A stretch of DNA of 64,000 nucleotides from Agelas oroides (GCA_949130485.1 OX422186.1:5055792-5119791), one strand, 5' to 3'. Counted from the stretch's first letter, positions 22,905-35,200 are shown. Made by a program: numbers and translations. Notes: generated from the sequence alone by a model not told the origin.

Positions 22905-24760
22905 CATGAAGGAGCAGGTTGTTAGAGGCTTGCATGGTTGTAGTTACCAAACTATTTAATTTATCTATCTCCTCAGGAACCTTTCCTACCAAATGGAAAC
23001 TTTCCTCAGTTGTACCCATCCACAAATCTTCAGACAAGGGCAGTTCTAAAAACTATCGCCCAATATCACTGCTGCCCATACTAAGCAAACTTCTGGAGAA
23101 ACATGTTTATGGTCTACTGTCAAAACATCTACAACTTTCTGAACCAATTTATGATTCACAGTTCGGTTTCCAACAAGGAAAATCAACTACTACTGCTCTA
23201 TTGGAAACTACTCATAACTGGTTGCAACTGCTGGAGAGTGGGAGTGACGTAGGAGCCATCTTTTTCGATTTCAAAAAGGCCTTCGATTCTGTGCCCCATC
23301 GCGCATTGATAGACAAGCTTAAGGGTATCAATCTGAATCCTCTACTTCTGCACTGGATTCAGAGTTACCTCTCTGGCAGGAGTCAACAAGTCCTAGTGAA
23401 TGGGGAGAAATCGGACCCACTACCTGTATTGTCAGGTGTCCCTCAGGGGTCAGTCATTGGTCCTCTTTTGTTCCTGATATATATTGATGGCATCAAAACA
23501 ACCCCCCTATCTGGTGAAAGCCATCTAACATTATATGCTGATGATATGCTGCTGCTTTATAGACCAATTACAAGTATAGCTGATTTTGCATTGTTGCAAC
23601 AAGACATTGATAGCATCTCCGACTGGGTTGACAAAAACTATCTGCAATTTAATGTTCAGAAATGCAAATTCATGCACATAACAAGAAAGACCAAATGCAG
23701 TCAACCTGCTTCACACCTAACCCTTTATGGCCAGCCTCTAGAGAGAGTCAACACATACAAATATCTTGGTCTGTTGCTATCAAGTGACTTATCCTGGACC
23801 CAGCACATTAGTAACATATGTACTAAAGCTAAGAAGCTCCTTGGCCTAATCTACCGTCGTTTTTATATCAATTCTCTACTCCTGCGAGTCTCTTTCAGAT
23901 GTACATCTCGTTAGTCCGTCCCAATATGGAATATGCCAGTCAAGTATGGAGCCCATACAAAGTCGGAGAAGTTAATTCTTTAGAACATGTTCAAAAGTTT
24001 GCACTATGTATGTGTGCTAAATCTTGGGACACTAGCTACCAAGAATTACTTCAGTTGTTCTCCCTACCAGATCTCCAGCAACGCTAGCCTGGTACCCGGC
24101 GCGGAGGAAGAGTGCCTGGTGCACACTGATGCGCTTCCGGTTAATTAAAAATGGCGTTGCTCACGTTTATGACGTTCACACTGTTTAGGGGCGTGTGCTC
24201 TGACGAAATTTAAGTTGTAAAGATCCTACCGTGGCCCATTTAGCGAAAATGGCATCGTTGTGCCACCTTTGCGGATCCCCTGTGGCTTATAGCCACCATA
24301 GAGTAGCATTGTTTGGTAAGGCTAGCCAGGAAAGACTAGCATCAAGGATAAGCGCTATAACGTTGAACGATGACGACGGCTTACCGAATCTCATGTATGC
24401 GAAGTGCAAGTGGAGAGTTGAAAGTTTAGAGAACCATCGCTGAAGGGCTTGAGAAATCGCTTGCTGAAAATCAGAACTTTCATTACACGCCATTATATTA
24501 TCCTGACAAGTTTACTATATCGAGTCCGAACTCTGACGTCACATGACACGGAAGAATCAGAAAATAGTCCGGAGTCCCCACATCTTGGGGAGATTAAACG
24601 CATGCGCAAACAGTGTGTACCAGGCGCTTCTCCGTTTTTCGCGCGCGCCGGGGACGAGGCTACAGCAACGCAGGCTTTACCTGGATCTGTGTACAATGTT
24701 TACATTGAAATAATATTTGGTGTTTGTACACCAAACCTCTAGCATAACCACTCGTGAAGT
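22905..24760 (+). pseudogene. 5'-truncated, broken non-LTR retrotransposon (RT domain)
   Basis: Reverse transcriptase read directly: NYRPISLLPILSKLLEKH, QFGFQQGKSTTTALL, FFDFKKAFDSVPH, SGVPQGSVIGPLLFLIYI, LYADDMLLLY, then YKYLGLLLSSDLSW. This is CR1/jockey-type non-LTR RT. The endonuclease part is absent. Near 23870-23885 the frame shifts by one base: the sequence continues in another frame as LFQMYISLVRPNMEYASQVW. At 24084 it is cut by a 578-bp MITE and resumes at 24672 in register (LQQR then RLYLDLCTMF), with a further in-frame TAA at about 24709. It is closely related to the copy at 38.2-39.9 kb. Confidence 0.9.
24085..24662. mobile_element. 578-bp MITE inserted in the LINE, 9-bp TSD
   Basis: Left end TAGCCTGGTACCCGGCGCGG and right end GCGCGCCGGGGACGAGGCTA are inverted; subterminal CTGGTGCACACTG pairs with CAGTGTGTACCAG. 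The target duplication is CAGCAACGC (24076-24084, 24663-24671). Removing element plus one copy restores the RT frame across the site. Confidence 0.95.
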
Positions 24761-25297
24761 GAAATTATAAATTACTGAGGGAATTGGTTGCCACTGTAGC
24801 TACTCAGCTACAGAGTAAGCTGAGGCGAATTAGAAATGCTATATAGCAATTGAGCAAAATGGCAGTCACAGCTCTCAGCAATCTCTACTGGCTCTATCTA
24901 GCTTATGCCTATACTGCCATTTTTCTCAATTGCTAAGGGGATAAGTATACGAGGATGTTAAGAGGCAGTATGTACAGACTGCTGAGTGAGGTAATGTATA
25001 GTTTGCTACAGGATATATTCTGTAGCCAAGTGCAGCTGAGGGGCTGTAGAAAATGCCTGCTGGTTGGAGTGTATGGAAAGGATCACTGAGGCACAGCAAA
25101 GATTGCTGAGGGGAATTGCTGCCATTGTGTACTTGGCTGGAGAGAATGCCGAGAGTAATAGAAATGCAGAGGACTGCTGAGTGGCAGTGGCTGTGATTGT
25201 GCTTGGCTTTAGAGAGAACACTCAGGAGTAGCAGAAATTATTTACCGAGGTGCAGTAGACTGCTGAAAGAGAATTATGACTGAGAGTAGAGTATAGT

Positions 25298-25512
25298 CAT
25301 ATCAGTAAGTTTGATAGCTGTTGCGCCTACCGTTCTGGAGAAATCCGTGTTTTACGGATATCCCACTGCTGCATCTGTTTCCCTTGGGCTACCGACACAG
25401 TTTGTTCGCTGTTGTTATAGTAACAGCTAGCTTTCATGCCTGCCAGTCTGATAGTGATATCGAAGTTTTTGGGCCAACTTCCGGTTGACGACGACGACGA
25501 CTCAACTGAACG
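25298..25512 (+). repeat. Dispersed direct repeat, copy 1
   Basis: About 215 bp matching 29224-29489 in the same orientation, from CAGTAAGTTTGATAGCTGTT to the GACGAC run after CTTCCGGTTGAC. The copies flank the nested transposon cluster. No coding assignment. Confidence 0.85.
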
Positions 25513-25516
25513 CAGG

Positions 25517-26080
25517 TAAGGTAGATGCTGGTATTATGAGCCACCTAAGCTAAATTACTACTCATTAGTGTAATTTGTTTTTTCAGCCGCATCTAAAGGT
25601 TCAAAACATTTCTCCAGAGAATGTGCCACTCAAAAAATAAAGTTGGTATTTTTCCCCCTAGGCTGTGGTTCTAAAACAAAGAACCTCTACAAAGCACTCT
25701 TGCATGTATTATGAGTCGCCTGCTGGTATTATGAGTCACCAGGTGCTTTATTGATTGAAACATTTTCAGATGGAGCTCAAACTGTATCCTAGCATTTTAT
25801 AATCTCTCTTTGTGCTACTCGCCATTTTTCTTGACTGGAGCACCTTCCAGTCTACCATGGTATTAATGATAACATACCCTGTTCAGCGTTCATACTTTGA
25901 GGTCCACAAAATCATCAAACCTTGAAAAATACTTCATAACGAATACATTACGATAGGGAAGTTGCTAGATAATGGCACCTGCATGTACCCTAAATGGACA
26001 CCAAGTTTGGAAATTTTAGGAGTAAAATTTACATGTGGACCCACAACACCCTCTGACTCATAATACCAGCACCTACCTTA
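25517..26080. mobile_element. TIR element of about 564 bp (TAAGGTAG ends)
   Basis: TAAGGTAGATGCTGGTATTA (then TGAG) at the left is matched by its inverse, with one change, ending at 26080. A related copy of the end motif (GCTGGTATTATGAGTCACC) recurs inside at about 25722. No coding frame. Confidence 0.75.
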
Positions 26081-26494
26081 TAGCCTAGCCTCGTTCCCAG
26101 GCCCGCGCCCAGCTTCCCGTCGCTTGCAGTACGGTTAAGCGGGAGAGGGCCTGGTACATTTTCTCACGTGAGTGACGTCACGGGTAGAAAGGCGGTAGAA
26201 AGACTTTAATTGAACGTGGGCGAGCACGACTAAATTGCTCACTGATTGCTGGTGTGTGTCTTCACTGTTTTGGCTTGGTAAAACTCTCTGTCCTCCCGAC
26301 TGTCTCGTGAATAGCGACATAAAAGCGCCTTCGTGCGCTGCTATCTTTCGACTCGGAATAGTCGCGCTCCAGTGCGTGCGTGCGAGCGAAGTTTTTCGTG
26401 GTTTACATGACGCCCACGTTCGCATAATTTGCCCTGTCCGTGACGTCACTCACGTGAGAAAATGTACCAGGCCCTCTTCCGCTTAACCGTACTG

Positions 26495-28927
26495 GAATCT
26501 CGTTATGTACAGACTTGCTCATGAGAAAAAGATTACGGGTTTACCCCCAATTTAGATTTTAACCCTCTCGCTACGAGATTTAACTTCACCGAATTTCTGC
26601 CTACAAGCATGCATTCAGGGAGTATGCAGCACATCGAGGGACAAGTAAGCATGGTATCAGTATAGCAATAAAATTAGTTAGTATTGAATATCCCAAAAGG
26701 ATGCATTTCTGGCAGCTGTGTAGCTAGGGGGAAACAGACTAACATAATTTTCAGAGCAGCCTCCAGCACCACAGAAAAAAGCTTAAATTATATTTTCTAT
26801 TTCTATCCATGAGTCTTGACTGGTCAACACTCTTGTGTTTGGTGCACAATTAGTAAACCTGCTGTGCAATGCTGTGGTGTGCATTTGTGCACTACGTTGC
26901 TGTACACTGCAATCTAACTATGCACCAAGGGTCAAACATTGTTGAAATTGTCAACGCTGTGTGATGAAATTGAAATCAGGCTTAAAAATGAAGCTATTTT
27001 ACATCTGTTCAATGTGGTAATGTTCCTATGTTAGAGGCAAAAATTTATTCTCAGACTGATATATTTTCGGAACTCAGACTTCAAAGGTCTGAGCAGGGTA
27101 GCAACTTAGCCTCGTTCCCAGGCACGGAGGATGGGAACGAGGCTAGGTAGCAACTGTGCCAGATCATCAGAGCAACAAGACATGCTGGTGCTGGGATAGT
27201 TTTCGACACCCGAAGCTACTGTAGTACGCGGGGATAGAAAATTACGCCCGAAAATACATTGTAAAATAACACGTAACATCTTTGCCACCTCCTCCGAACA
27301 GGAAAGACTAAAATACTTGCCCTTCCACTGGCCTCGCCTATGAACCCATACCATGCTGCAGCAGTTGCCAAATTTGGCTAGCGATGTGATATAATACATG
27401 ATTATCAGACTTGTCTGCTTTTTCCGAGGATAGATGCTTGAACAGATGTAGTATTTCTTTTGCTAAATCCCGGGTAGAAGACTGTTTGGAGTTGAATTTC
27501 AAGTATATACTATCAAACATTAGCCCACCTATCCTACAGTTCTGTAATCCAGAAATTATGAAATTATGCATGCTTAAGAGCTTCAAATTGAACCCTCACT
27601 ATGCATGCACGTATTAAAATTATGCATACCTTCTGCAATGTCTTAATATACTTAAAATCCTTACCTAGTTCGATTGCACCTTTAATGCTGTGTTCTTATG
27701 TTACATATCAAGCAAAATTCTCATTTCTATACTGTCGCACTTGCATGTATACGAAACCAGTCTCACACTGCAAGCTCAGGGTGTGAGGAGAGCCTGGGTA
27801 GGAGACTATGATACACTTCCCCACCATTGCAAAATATAAACAACAAGCTTGTGCATATGAATATAATTATGTGATAAACTTCTTTACAGGCTAAATGGGA
27901 AAATAACCACATAATTATATTCATATCACAGCTTTTTGGTTTGTATTTTGCAAGGTCAACGCAAACAGCAGTGAATACAGACATCCTTCTCGGAGACTAC
28001 AGATGACTCAGGACACACTGCGCACAGATGAACCTTCCCCTAGCATCCCTCTCTTTGAGCACTGGAAAAGACAGCATAATCAAAGAGAGGCTGGGTATAT
28101 ACATTTACTTCAAGTGTTAGGCATCCCATCCGTAATCCTGTGCTATCATCTCCAAGCTGGATAAAGCTTGCATTTGACTGATATTCACTTTTTCGATAAA
28201 TGCATGATTGTATTTTTCAGTAACCACTTTGCCTTACATGCCCAGAACTTGTAGTGTGTGGCTACACTGACAGATAACTATCCCCTCAAACTATATATCT
28301 TCCTGGCACTTATGAGGCAGTGTTCAACCTGCTCCTTTGGATTCTTTGTTCTATCATCGAACATGGCAGCTATATAGCATGCACAGCTTTGACAAGACTT
28401 AGTGTGAACAAGTAGATCAACCTCAGAGCCCTGATCCCACATGCAAAATGTCTGAATGTGCACACGCTGCCATGTAGAGTCAATTCTTATTTTGTCCACT
28501 CTATCGTGTTCATAGTATACTCGGAAAAACACACACCACAGCATTGCACAGCAGGTTTACTAATTGTGCACCAAACACAAGAGTGTTTACCAGTCAAGAC
28601 TCATGGATAGAAATAGAAAATATAATTCAAGCTTTTTTCTGTGGTGCTGGAGGCTGCTCTGAAATGTCAGTCTGTTTCCCCCTAGCTACACAGCTGCCAG
28701 AAATGCATCCCTTCTCTGATATTCAATACTGACTAGTTTTAATACTATACTGATACCATGCTTACTTGTTCTCTTCTCCCTTGATGTGCTGCATACTCTC
28801 AGAATTTATGCATGCTTGTAGGCAGAAATTCGGTGAAGTTAAATCTCGTAGCAACAGGGTTAAAATCTAAATTTGGGGTAAACCCGTAATTTTTTTCTCA
28901 TGAGCAAGTCTGTACATAACGAGATTC
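26495..28927. mobile_element. Inner foldback element of about 2.43 kb with ~400-bp TIRs, 9-bp TSD
   Basis: GAATCTCGTTATGTACAGAC at 26495 is the inverse of the sequence ending at 28927, and similarity continues for about 400 bp to GCTGTGGTGTG (about 26885) and its mate near 28535. Perfect target duplication ACCGTACTG (26486-26494, 28928-28936). Long TIRs and 9-bp duplications fit Mutator-like/foldback elements. The centre carries short unrecognised minus-strand frames (27106-27399, 27338-27586, 28278-28544) that might be exons of a captured or transposon gene; none has a motif I can name. Confidence 0.9.
27107..27145. mobile_element. 39-bp foldback mini-element nested in the 2.43-kb element
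   Basis: Begins TAGCCTCGTTCCCAGGCA and ends GATGGGAACGAGGCTA. The flanking GGTAGCAACT is present on both sides (27097-27106, 27146-27155). This is essentially two ends with a 7-8 base spacer. Confidence 0.95.
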
Positions 28928-29223
28928 ACCGTACTGCAAGCGACGGGAAGCTGGGCGCGGGGCTGGGAACGAGGCTAGGTATAGCCTCGCTTCGCTCAGA
29001 ACTACATCAAGTGTGCAAATAACCTCACTCCGCGAACGTCCGCGTTTGCCCTCGTATTGACTACTTTCTACGTTCCCAATCCATGTATCCTGGGAACCAG
29101 ACCAGTCTTACCACGTAAAAATGGCTCCTGTTGTAAGCTTGAGTTGGTAGGAACAAAGAGCGTGTTCAGTATTATGGTACAGTTACTATTTGTCTGCCGT
29201 TGGTTGCTCATAGGTGGAACTGT

Positions 29224-29489
29224 CATACCAGTAAGTTTGATAGCTGTTGTGCCTACTGTTCTGGAGAAATCCGTGTTTTACGGTTATCTCACTGCTGCAT
29301 CTGTTTCCCTTGCGCTACCGACACAGTTTGTGCACTGTTCTTTAGTAACTGCTAGAGCTTTCATGCCTGCCAGTCTGATAGTCGATACCATAGATCATTC
29401 TTGAGATATCGAAGTTTTTAGGCCAACTTCCGGTTGACAACGACGACGATGACGACGACGACGACGAAAAATCTCAATTGAACCCGAGT
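29224..29489 (+). repeat. Dispersed direct repeat, copy 2
   Basis: Matches 25298-25512 with an extra ~24 bases before GATATCGAAGTTTTTAGG and a longer GAC/GACGAT run. The open frame across it is not conserved in copy 1. Confidence 0.85.
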
Positions 29490-29570
29490 ATAGCCTCGCT
29501 ACGCTCGGAATTAATGAATTACTGACCAGATTTGAATCTGGCTGCTATTGGTAACGCTATTTTGTTGGAG

Positions 29571-30590
29571 CTCTTGGGTATGCAGATGACGTTGTTCTTT
29601 TGGCCCCCTCTGCCTCAGCTATAAGAATGATGCTCAATACCTGTTGTCAATTTGCCCAATAATCCAGGAAAACACAACTTGTTCGATTCACCTTAGGGAA
29701 CACTTCAAAACTTTTTTTCTAAAAATTAGCGTCATTATGACGTTAAGTCTTGGACCCCCTCCCCCCCCCCCCCCCCTCTTAGCGTCATGGCAAAAGTAGC
29801 TGATAGTCATACCAGGACTTGAAGACAGTGGCAGATATACATGTAGGACAGTCTATATTATTATGAAGGATGGTTCGAAGTTCATGCTAAAATTTGCGTC
29901 ATGGCCCTAACCCCCTCCCACCCTTAGCCTCATAATGACGTGAATTTTTGAAAATAGTTTGGAAGTGTCCCCTTACCTTGCTCCTCACCTAACCCATCTC
30001 TACATCACCGACTTTTCTGTTTGCTGGCCAACCTCTCAAGCTGGCTGAGAGAGCCTGTCATCTAGGTCATATCTTATAATACGTTCGGACCTATCTGATA
30101 CTGATGATATTTTGAAGGTTCAAACCGACATGTGCCGTAGAGCTAACTGCCTTTTATCTACCTTTTACGCCACTAATCCTACTGTCAAGACTTTCTCATT
30201 TTGTACTTTGTCTTTCTCTATGGCTCTGCACTGTGGAGATTGTCATCTTCCAGTCTGTACTCACTGGAAGTCACTTTCAACAATTTGTTGAGAAAAATTT
30301 GGAAGCTTCCTCAGCATTGTCATACAAGCATCCTTCACTGCATTAGTAGTCTTCAAAGCCTCTCTTAATGTTGTTATTTATCGTTCAAGTATGCTGTGTC
30401 AGAAAGCAAGAGCCACAGGAATTCCTTTAATTCGTGATATCTTCACAGAAGCACCTCAGTTATCATACACTACCTTTTTTTTAATTACAATCGATACTGG
30501 AGAACCTGATACTGATAAAATGTGCTCAAATTTTATTAGAGATGTCAAGCTATTTCCACAAGAGAACAAGAGGACTTACTGACGAAATTT
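29571..30590 (+). pseudogene. Decayed non-LTR retrotransposon RT fragment
   Basis: GYADDVVLLAPSASAIRMML, the RT active-site block, is at about 29580; after an insertion it resumes as SPTFLFAGQPLKLAERACHL near 30010, then DDILKVQTDMCRRANCLLST and CLSLYGSALWRLSSSSL up to 30.3 kb. Stops and frame changes break it. Its active-site and C-terminal blocks differ from the 22.9 and 38.3 kb copies, so it is a different LINE family. Confidence 0.85.
29696..29972. mobile_element. MITE of about 277 bp inserted in the LINE fragment
   Basis: GGGAACACTTCAAAAC...ATTAGCGTCATTATGACG is paired inverted with CATAATGACGTGAATTTTTG...GGAAGTGTCCCC. TTA flanks both sides. It holds an 18-C run at about 29759-29777. 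Confidence 0.8.
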
Positions 30591-30697
30591 ATTACTCGTG
30601 TACTTATTAATAGTAACTCTTATATAACATTTAACACTATCCTTTATATATTATTATATATCTCTTCTTACACCTACTGTGGTGTGTACAATGAAAT

Positions 30698-30721
30698 TTA
30701 ATAATAATAATAATAATAATC

Positions 30722-30754
<33 letters not shown>
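30698..30754. repeat. (AAT)n microsatellite
   Basis: About 18 AAT units interrupted once by CAT, just after the LINE remnant; possibly derived from its A-rich tail. Confidence 0.95.
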
Positions 30755-30755
<1 letters not shown>

Positions 30756-31132
30756 ATAGGGGCAGTAAAAATTGCTGACAGATATCATGATTGCCATTGC
30801 ACAAAATGCGGAGGTATTGTAGTAACTAACACCTATAGTAACATTCGTTTTTCGCATAAGCCACACCCCTTAGTGCTCGTCGATTATAATCGGAAGCGGG
30901 CTCTGCTTTGCAAGTCATTCTCACGCTCGCACGCCTCTTCAACGCGTTCCAGTGCTTGCGCCGAACCGCAGCCTTTTGTAAGTGCTTCGTACAAGGAAAT
31001 GCTGGGCAATAGCTAGAACGGAGCACGATGAGAAGCACTGCATGTCTACAAAACGAGTTCTTTAATAGGCCTATCATATAAGTCGCTGCATGTAGCACTG
31101 TGAGGCCCCAGTATAGCTCTTTGGTTTATTTA

Positions 31133-31543
31133 TAGTCTCATCTCCAGGCCAAATCTTCCGTGCGCGCAGTTTGCGGGCCCGTCGGAAAGGGTCGCCTTGG
31201 CGTTTAATAGCCCTTGAAGAAAGCCATTCTCCGGGGTATACAGCGGTCAGTTTGCCAAGGTAAGCGAGTAAGTTAGCGTGATTTTCGAATGTACGTGTCT
31301 GTGTACGCTCACCATAGCTTGCCGTACTGCCAGGTAATGTAGCGTAGTGCTGCCTAGTCCCGTTCTGTCAGCCATAAAGCTTTCGCAACTGAACGAGTAT
31401 AGTCTATTCTGTCCATAAAGCGTGGGGGAGTTCATTCGTTCGCCCACTTGTAATTAAATTAAGTTCTCTCTATATACCTATGACGTTTCTCTCGTGATAA
31501 TTCTTTTTCGTTTGCGCGCGGGGAGAGCCTGGAAACGAGGCTC
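31133..31543. mobile_element. Diverged TIR element related to the TAGCCTCGTTCCC family
   Basis: Left TAGTCTCATCTCCAGGCC with GTGCGCGCAGTTTGCG; right GCGCGCGGGGAGAGCCTGG and AAACGAGGCT. No clear target duplication. Right next to it, 31576-31605 carries the GGGGGAGCGTGCCCCCAGAC block. Confidence 0.6.
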
Positions 31544-31892
31544 CGCTTGCCTCAGAAGCACGCTCATTTGAAAACCTTTTCTGGGGGAGCGTGCCCCCAG
31601 ACCCCCTTACATTACAATCGCACAGCCAATCACATACTATGTGCGCAGCAATCTCCACTCTGTGCCCCTTTCCTTCTTCAATATCTGGATCCGCCCATGG
31701 CAACTACTATTGCAGTCTCACTACTGAAGCTCTGCCCGCCTTGGCAGCTTTGCACCTGCACCCTTTCGATGTCTACCCTCGCGAGTCAGACCCAACCAAC
31801 CAATAGGTACCGGATACTGAAAACGATCGGTATCTGGCCTGGCCTGCGAGATTATTTGTTACAGTGCGCTACGACAGGACCATGTAGGTCAA

Positions 31893-31962
31893 ACTAGAAC
31901 TCGAACTCGATCTCGATCTCGATCTCGAACTCCAACTCGAACTCGAACTCGAACGCGAACTT
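31893..31962. repeat. CTCGAA/CTCGAT hexamer repeat
   Basis: About eleven hexamer units (ACTCGAACTCGATCTCGATC and so on) some 240 bases upstream of the ankyrin-ROC-COR start. Confidence 0.95.
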
Positions 31963-32200
31963 TATCCATGATCCCCTTAGCGAAGTGTGTTTCAAAGCTC
32001 TAATCTGATTGGTTGGGTTAGGGTTAATTTAGGATGTTGTTAGGGCAACGGCGCTTATGCGCTTTACAGGCCTACTGATAGGGCTAACTAGAGCTTTGAA
32101 GAGCATTTCGGAATAGCTCACTTTGAGACTACGCCAACTGGCGATCGTTATTCGTTAGCTCAAACATTGTGCATACTGGGGTATTTGCTATGTACCGGAG

Positions 32201-35200
32201 ATGACTGAGACAAAGTGCAAGCTAGATCTACTGGCAGCTTTTCGCGTAGCAAACGTAGCTGAAGTTCAAAGACTACTACCTCAACTCAAGAACCCAGCAG
32301 TCGTTAAAAATAACTGTTTTAAGGACGGGAAAACTCTACTCCACTACTCCTGCCGCCATGGCTGGCTGGACGTGACCAGGAGATTAGTGGAGCTCTACCG
32401 CTGTGATCCAGAGAGTACTGACAGGCTGGATGATACTCCGTTGCACGAAGCTTGTCGTAAGGGTCATGTAAGAATTGTGAGGTACCTTGCTGGTACTGGG
32501 TGTAGCACACAGTGTGAGAACAAGATGGGTGATACTCCACTGCATGAGGCTTGTTGTGAGGATCGTGTGGGCACAGTGAGGTACCTTGTTAGGGAACAGG
32601 GGTGCAGTACATTAATTCAGAACAAGAGTGGTGCTACTCCACTTCATGTGGCTTGTCGTAAGGGTCATTTGAATGTTGCAAAGTATCTTTTTGGTGAGCA
32701 AGAGTGCAGTATAGAATGCCAGGACAAGAATGGTAATACCCCACTACATGTAGCTTGTCGTGAGGGTCATGTGGACATTGTAAGGTACTTTGTTGGCAAA
32801 CATAGATGCAGTACACAATGTCAGAACAAGAATGGTAATACTCCACTGCATCTGGCAAGTTGTAAAGGCCACATAGGCATCGTGAAATACCTTGTTAGTG
32901 AATTGAGGTGCAGTACAGTACATTATGAAAACAAAAATGGTAACACTCCACTGCATGAAGCTTGTCGTAAGGGTCATGTAGACATTGTGAGGTATCTTAT
33001 TAGTGAACGGAAATGTAGTATAACACGTCAGAACAAGACTGGTGATACTCCACTGTTCGTTGCTTGTCGTGAGAATCACTTGGGTGTTGTGAAGTACTTC
33101 TTTAGTAAACAGCACCGAAGTATAACATGTCAGAACAAGGAAGGGAATACTCCACTGCATGTGGCTTGTAGTAAAGGTTATGTGGACATTGTACGGTTCC
33201 TTGTTAGTAAATGGAGATGTAGTACATCATGTCAGAATGAATTAGGTAATTCACCACTGCATTTGGCTTGCCGTGAGGGTCACATGGACACTGTGAGGTA
33301 CCTTGTTAGTGAACAGGGGTGTAGTACATTGTGTAGGAACAAGTGGGGTGATACTCCATTGCATCTAGCTTGCAGCTATAAACATCTGCATGTAGTTGAA
33401 TTTCTCCTAACTAAGAAAAACTGCAGTGAAGCTTGCAAGTCCAAGAACAATAGTGATGAAACTCCCCTCCACTACTGCTGCCATTATGGTTGGCTAGACC
33501 TGGCTAGGAGGTTGGTGGAGCAATACTGCTGTGATCCAGAGAGTAAGAACCGGAGGTGTGATACTCCACTGCATATGGCTTGTCAGAATGGGCATGTGGA
33601 CATTGTGCGGTACCTTGTTTGTGAACGAGGGTGTAATACTGCATCTCAAAACATGGGGGGTAATACTCCATTGCATATAGCTTGTAGCTATAAACATCGG
33701 GCTTTAATTGAAATCCTTCTTACTGGGCAAAACTGCAGTGTAGCTTGCGAATCTAAGGACAAAGATGGCAAAACACCTCTCCACTATTGTTGCCACCATG
33801 GCTGGCTGGATGTAACCAGGAAGTTGGTGGAGCAATACCACTGTGACCCAAAGTGCGAGAACTTGTGGGGTGATACTCCACTACACAAGGCTTGTTGCAT
33901 AGGTAATTTGGACATCGTGAGGTATCTTGTTAGTGAACAGGGTTGCAGTACAGCGTGCAAGAACAAGGATGGTATTACACCACTGCGTGAAGCATATTCT
34001 AAGGGTCATGTGGACATTGTAAAGTATCTTGTAAGTGAAGAGGGGTGTGGTGCAGCATGTCAGAACAAGGATGGTGATACTATACTACATGAGGCTTGCA
34101 GAGAAGGGCTCCTAGACATGGTTAAAGCCCTTGCCAGTGGACAGGATTGTGAGGTAGCATTTAACTGTCATAACAAAGATGGTGACACTCCACTGCATGT
34201 GGCTTGTCGTGAGGGTCATGTGGATACTGTGGCATACCTTGTTACTGAACAGGGGTACAGCACAGCATGTCAGAACAAGGACACTGATACTCCACTGCAT
34301 GTGGCTTGCAGGTGGAACAGGACTGACACCGTGCAGTTTTTGTTGTCCACTGGGAGAGTTGACCCATGGTGTAAAAATGCTACCAATCAAGTACCAGTGC
34401 AACTGACTAATAACTATGAAATATCGAAATTATTTGCTGGATTGACCAAGGGTAACTTGGAAACAGCCATTAAGATTTTCATCTTTGGCAATCCAGCTGC
34501 TGGCAAGAGTACCCTGGTAAAGATCATTGAGAACAAGGTGACTAGTCGGTTTGGAGCAATAGCAGGCCAGTTTAGAAATGTATCTGGTGTGAAGCTTAAG
34601 ACTGCTGGTATGAATGCAGTCACTCTTCAAAGTAGTAGATTAGGTGTAGTCACCATTTATGACCTAGCAGGTCAGTTTGAGTACTACTCCAGCCATGATG
34701 CATTGGTAGGGAATCTAATTTCTTCTTCGACTGCCATGTTCATAGTAGTAGTCAAGCTCAGTGAGAAAGAGGCTGAGGTGATCCAGACTTTGCAGTACTG
34801 GATATCCTTCATTGAGAACTGCTGCAGCAGAGTGGAGGCCATTGCCCACCTGGTGATCATTGGCAGCTGGGCAGACAAAGTAAAGGAAGCTGGAAAAAGC
34901 ACCGATCAGAAGTGGTCCAACATCAAAAAAGCTTGCATCTCCTTGAACAGTCCTCTAACTTTTGTAGGATTCACAGCTCTAGATTGTCGCAAACTGGCAT
35001 CTAGTGGGTTAGATAAGATCTGTAACATGATTGAATCCAGTTGTGCTACCCTAAGAGAAGCTGTGAAGCAAAAAGTGATTGTCTACCCTCACTTGTTACA
35101 TGATTTTATTAACACCAAGCTTAGTACCAAGGTTGTCTGCAGTGTTAAGGAGCTGTGTGCCCACATTACAGCAGAGGATAATGCTCTTCTCCCAACTGAA

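Larger units (their letters stand above)
26086..28977. mobile_element. Outer MITE (about 450 bp before it was split) of the TAGCCTCGTTCCC family
   Basis: Ends TAGCCTCGTTCCCAGGCCCG and the inverse. Removing the inner element (26495-28927) and one 9-bp duplication rejoins AACCGTACTG with CAAGCGACGGGAAGC and leaves about 450 bp that lines up with the 384-bp copy at 19194. Flanks CTTATAGCC and GGTATAGCC match at 7 of 9 positions, a possible aged duplication. Confidence 0.85.

Noticed and set aside
29057-29404. 115-codon hydrophobic frame as a membrane protein
   Set aside because: It spans a dispersed repeat whose other copy (25298-25512) does not keep the frame.
32319-34402. Several minus-strand frames across the ankyrin region
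   Set aside because: Shadows of the repeat; they change frame and have no domain.
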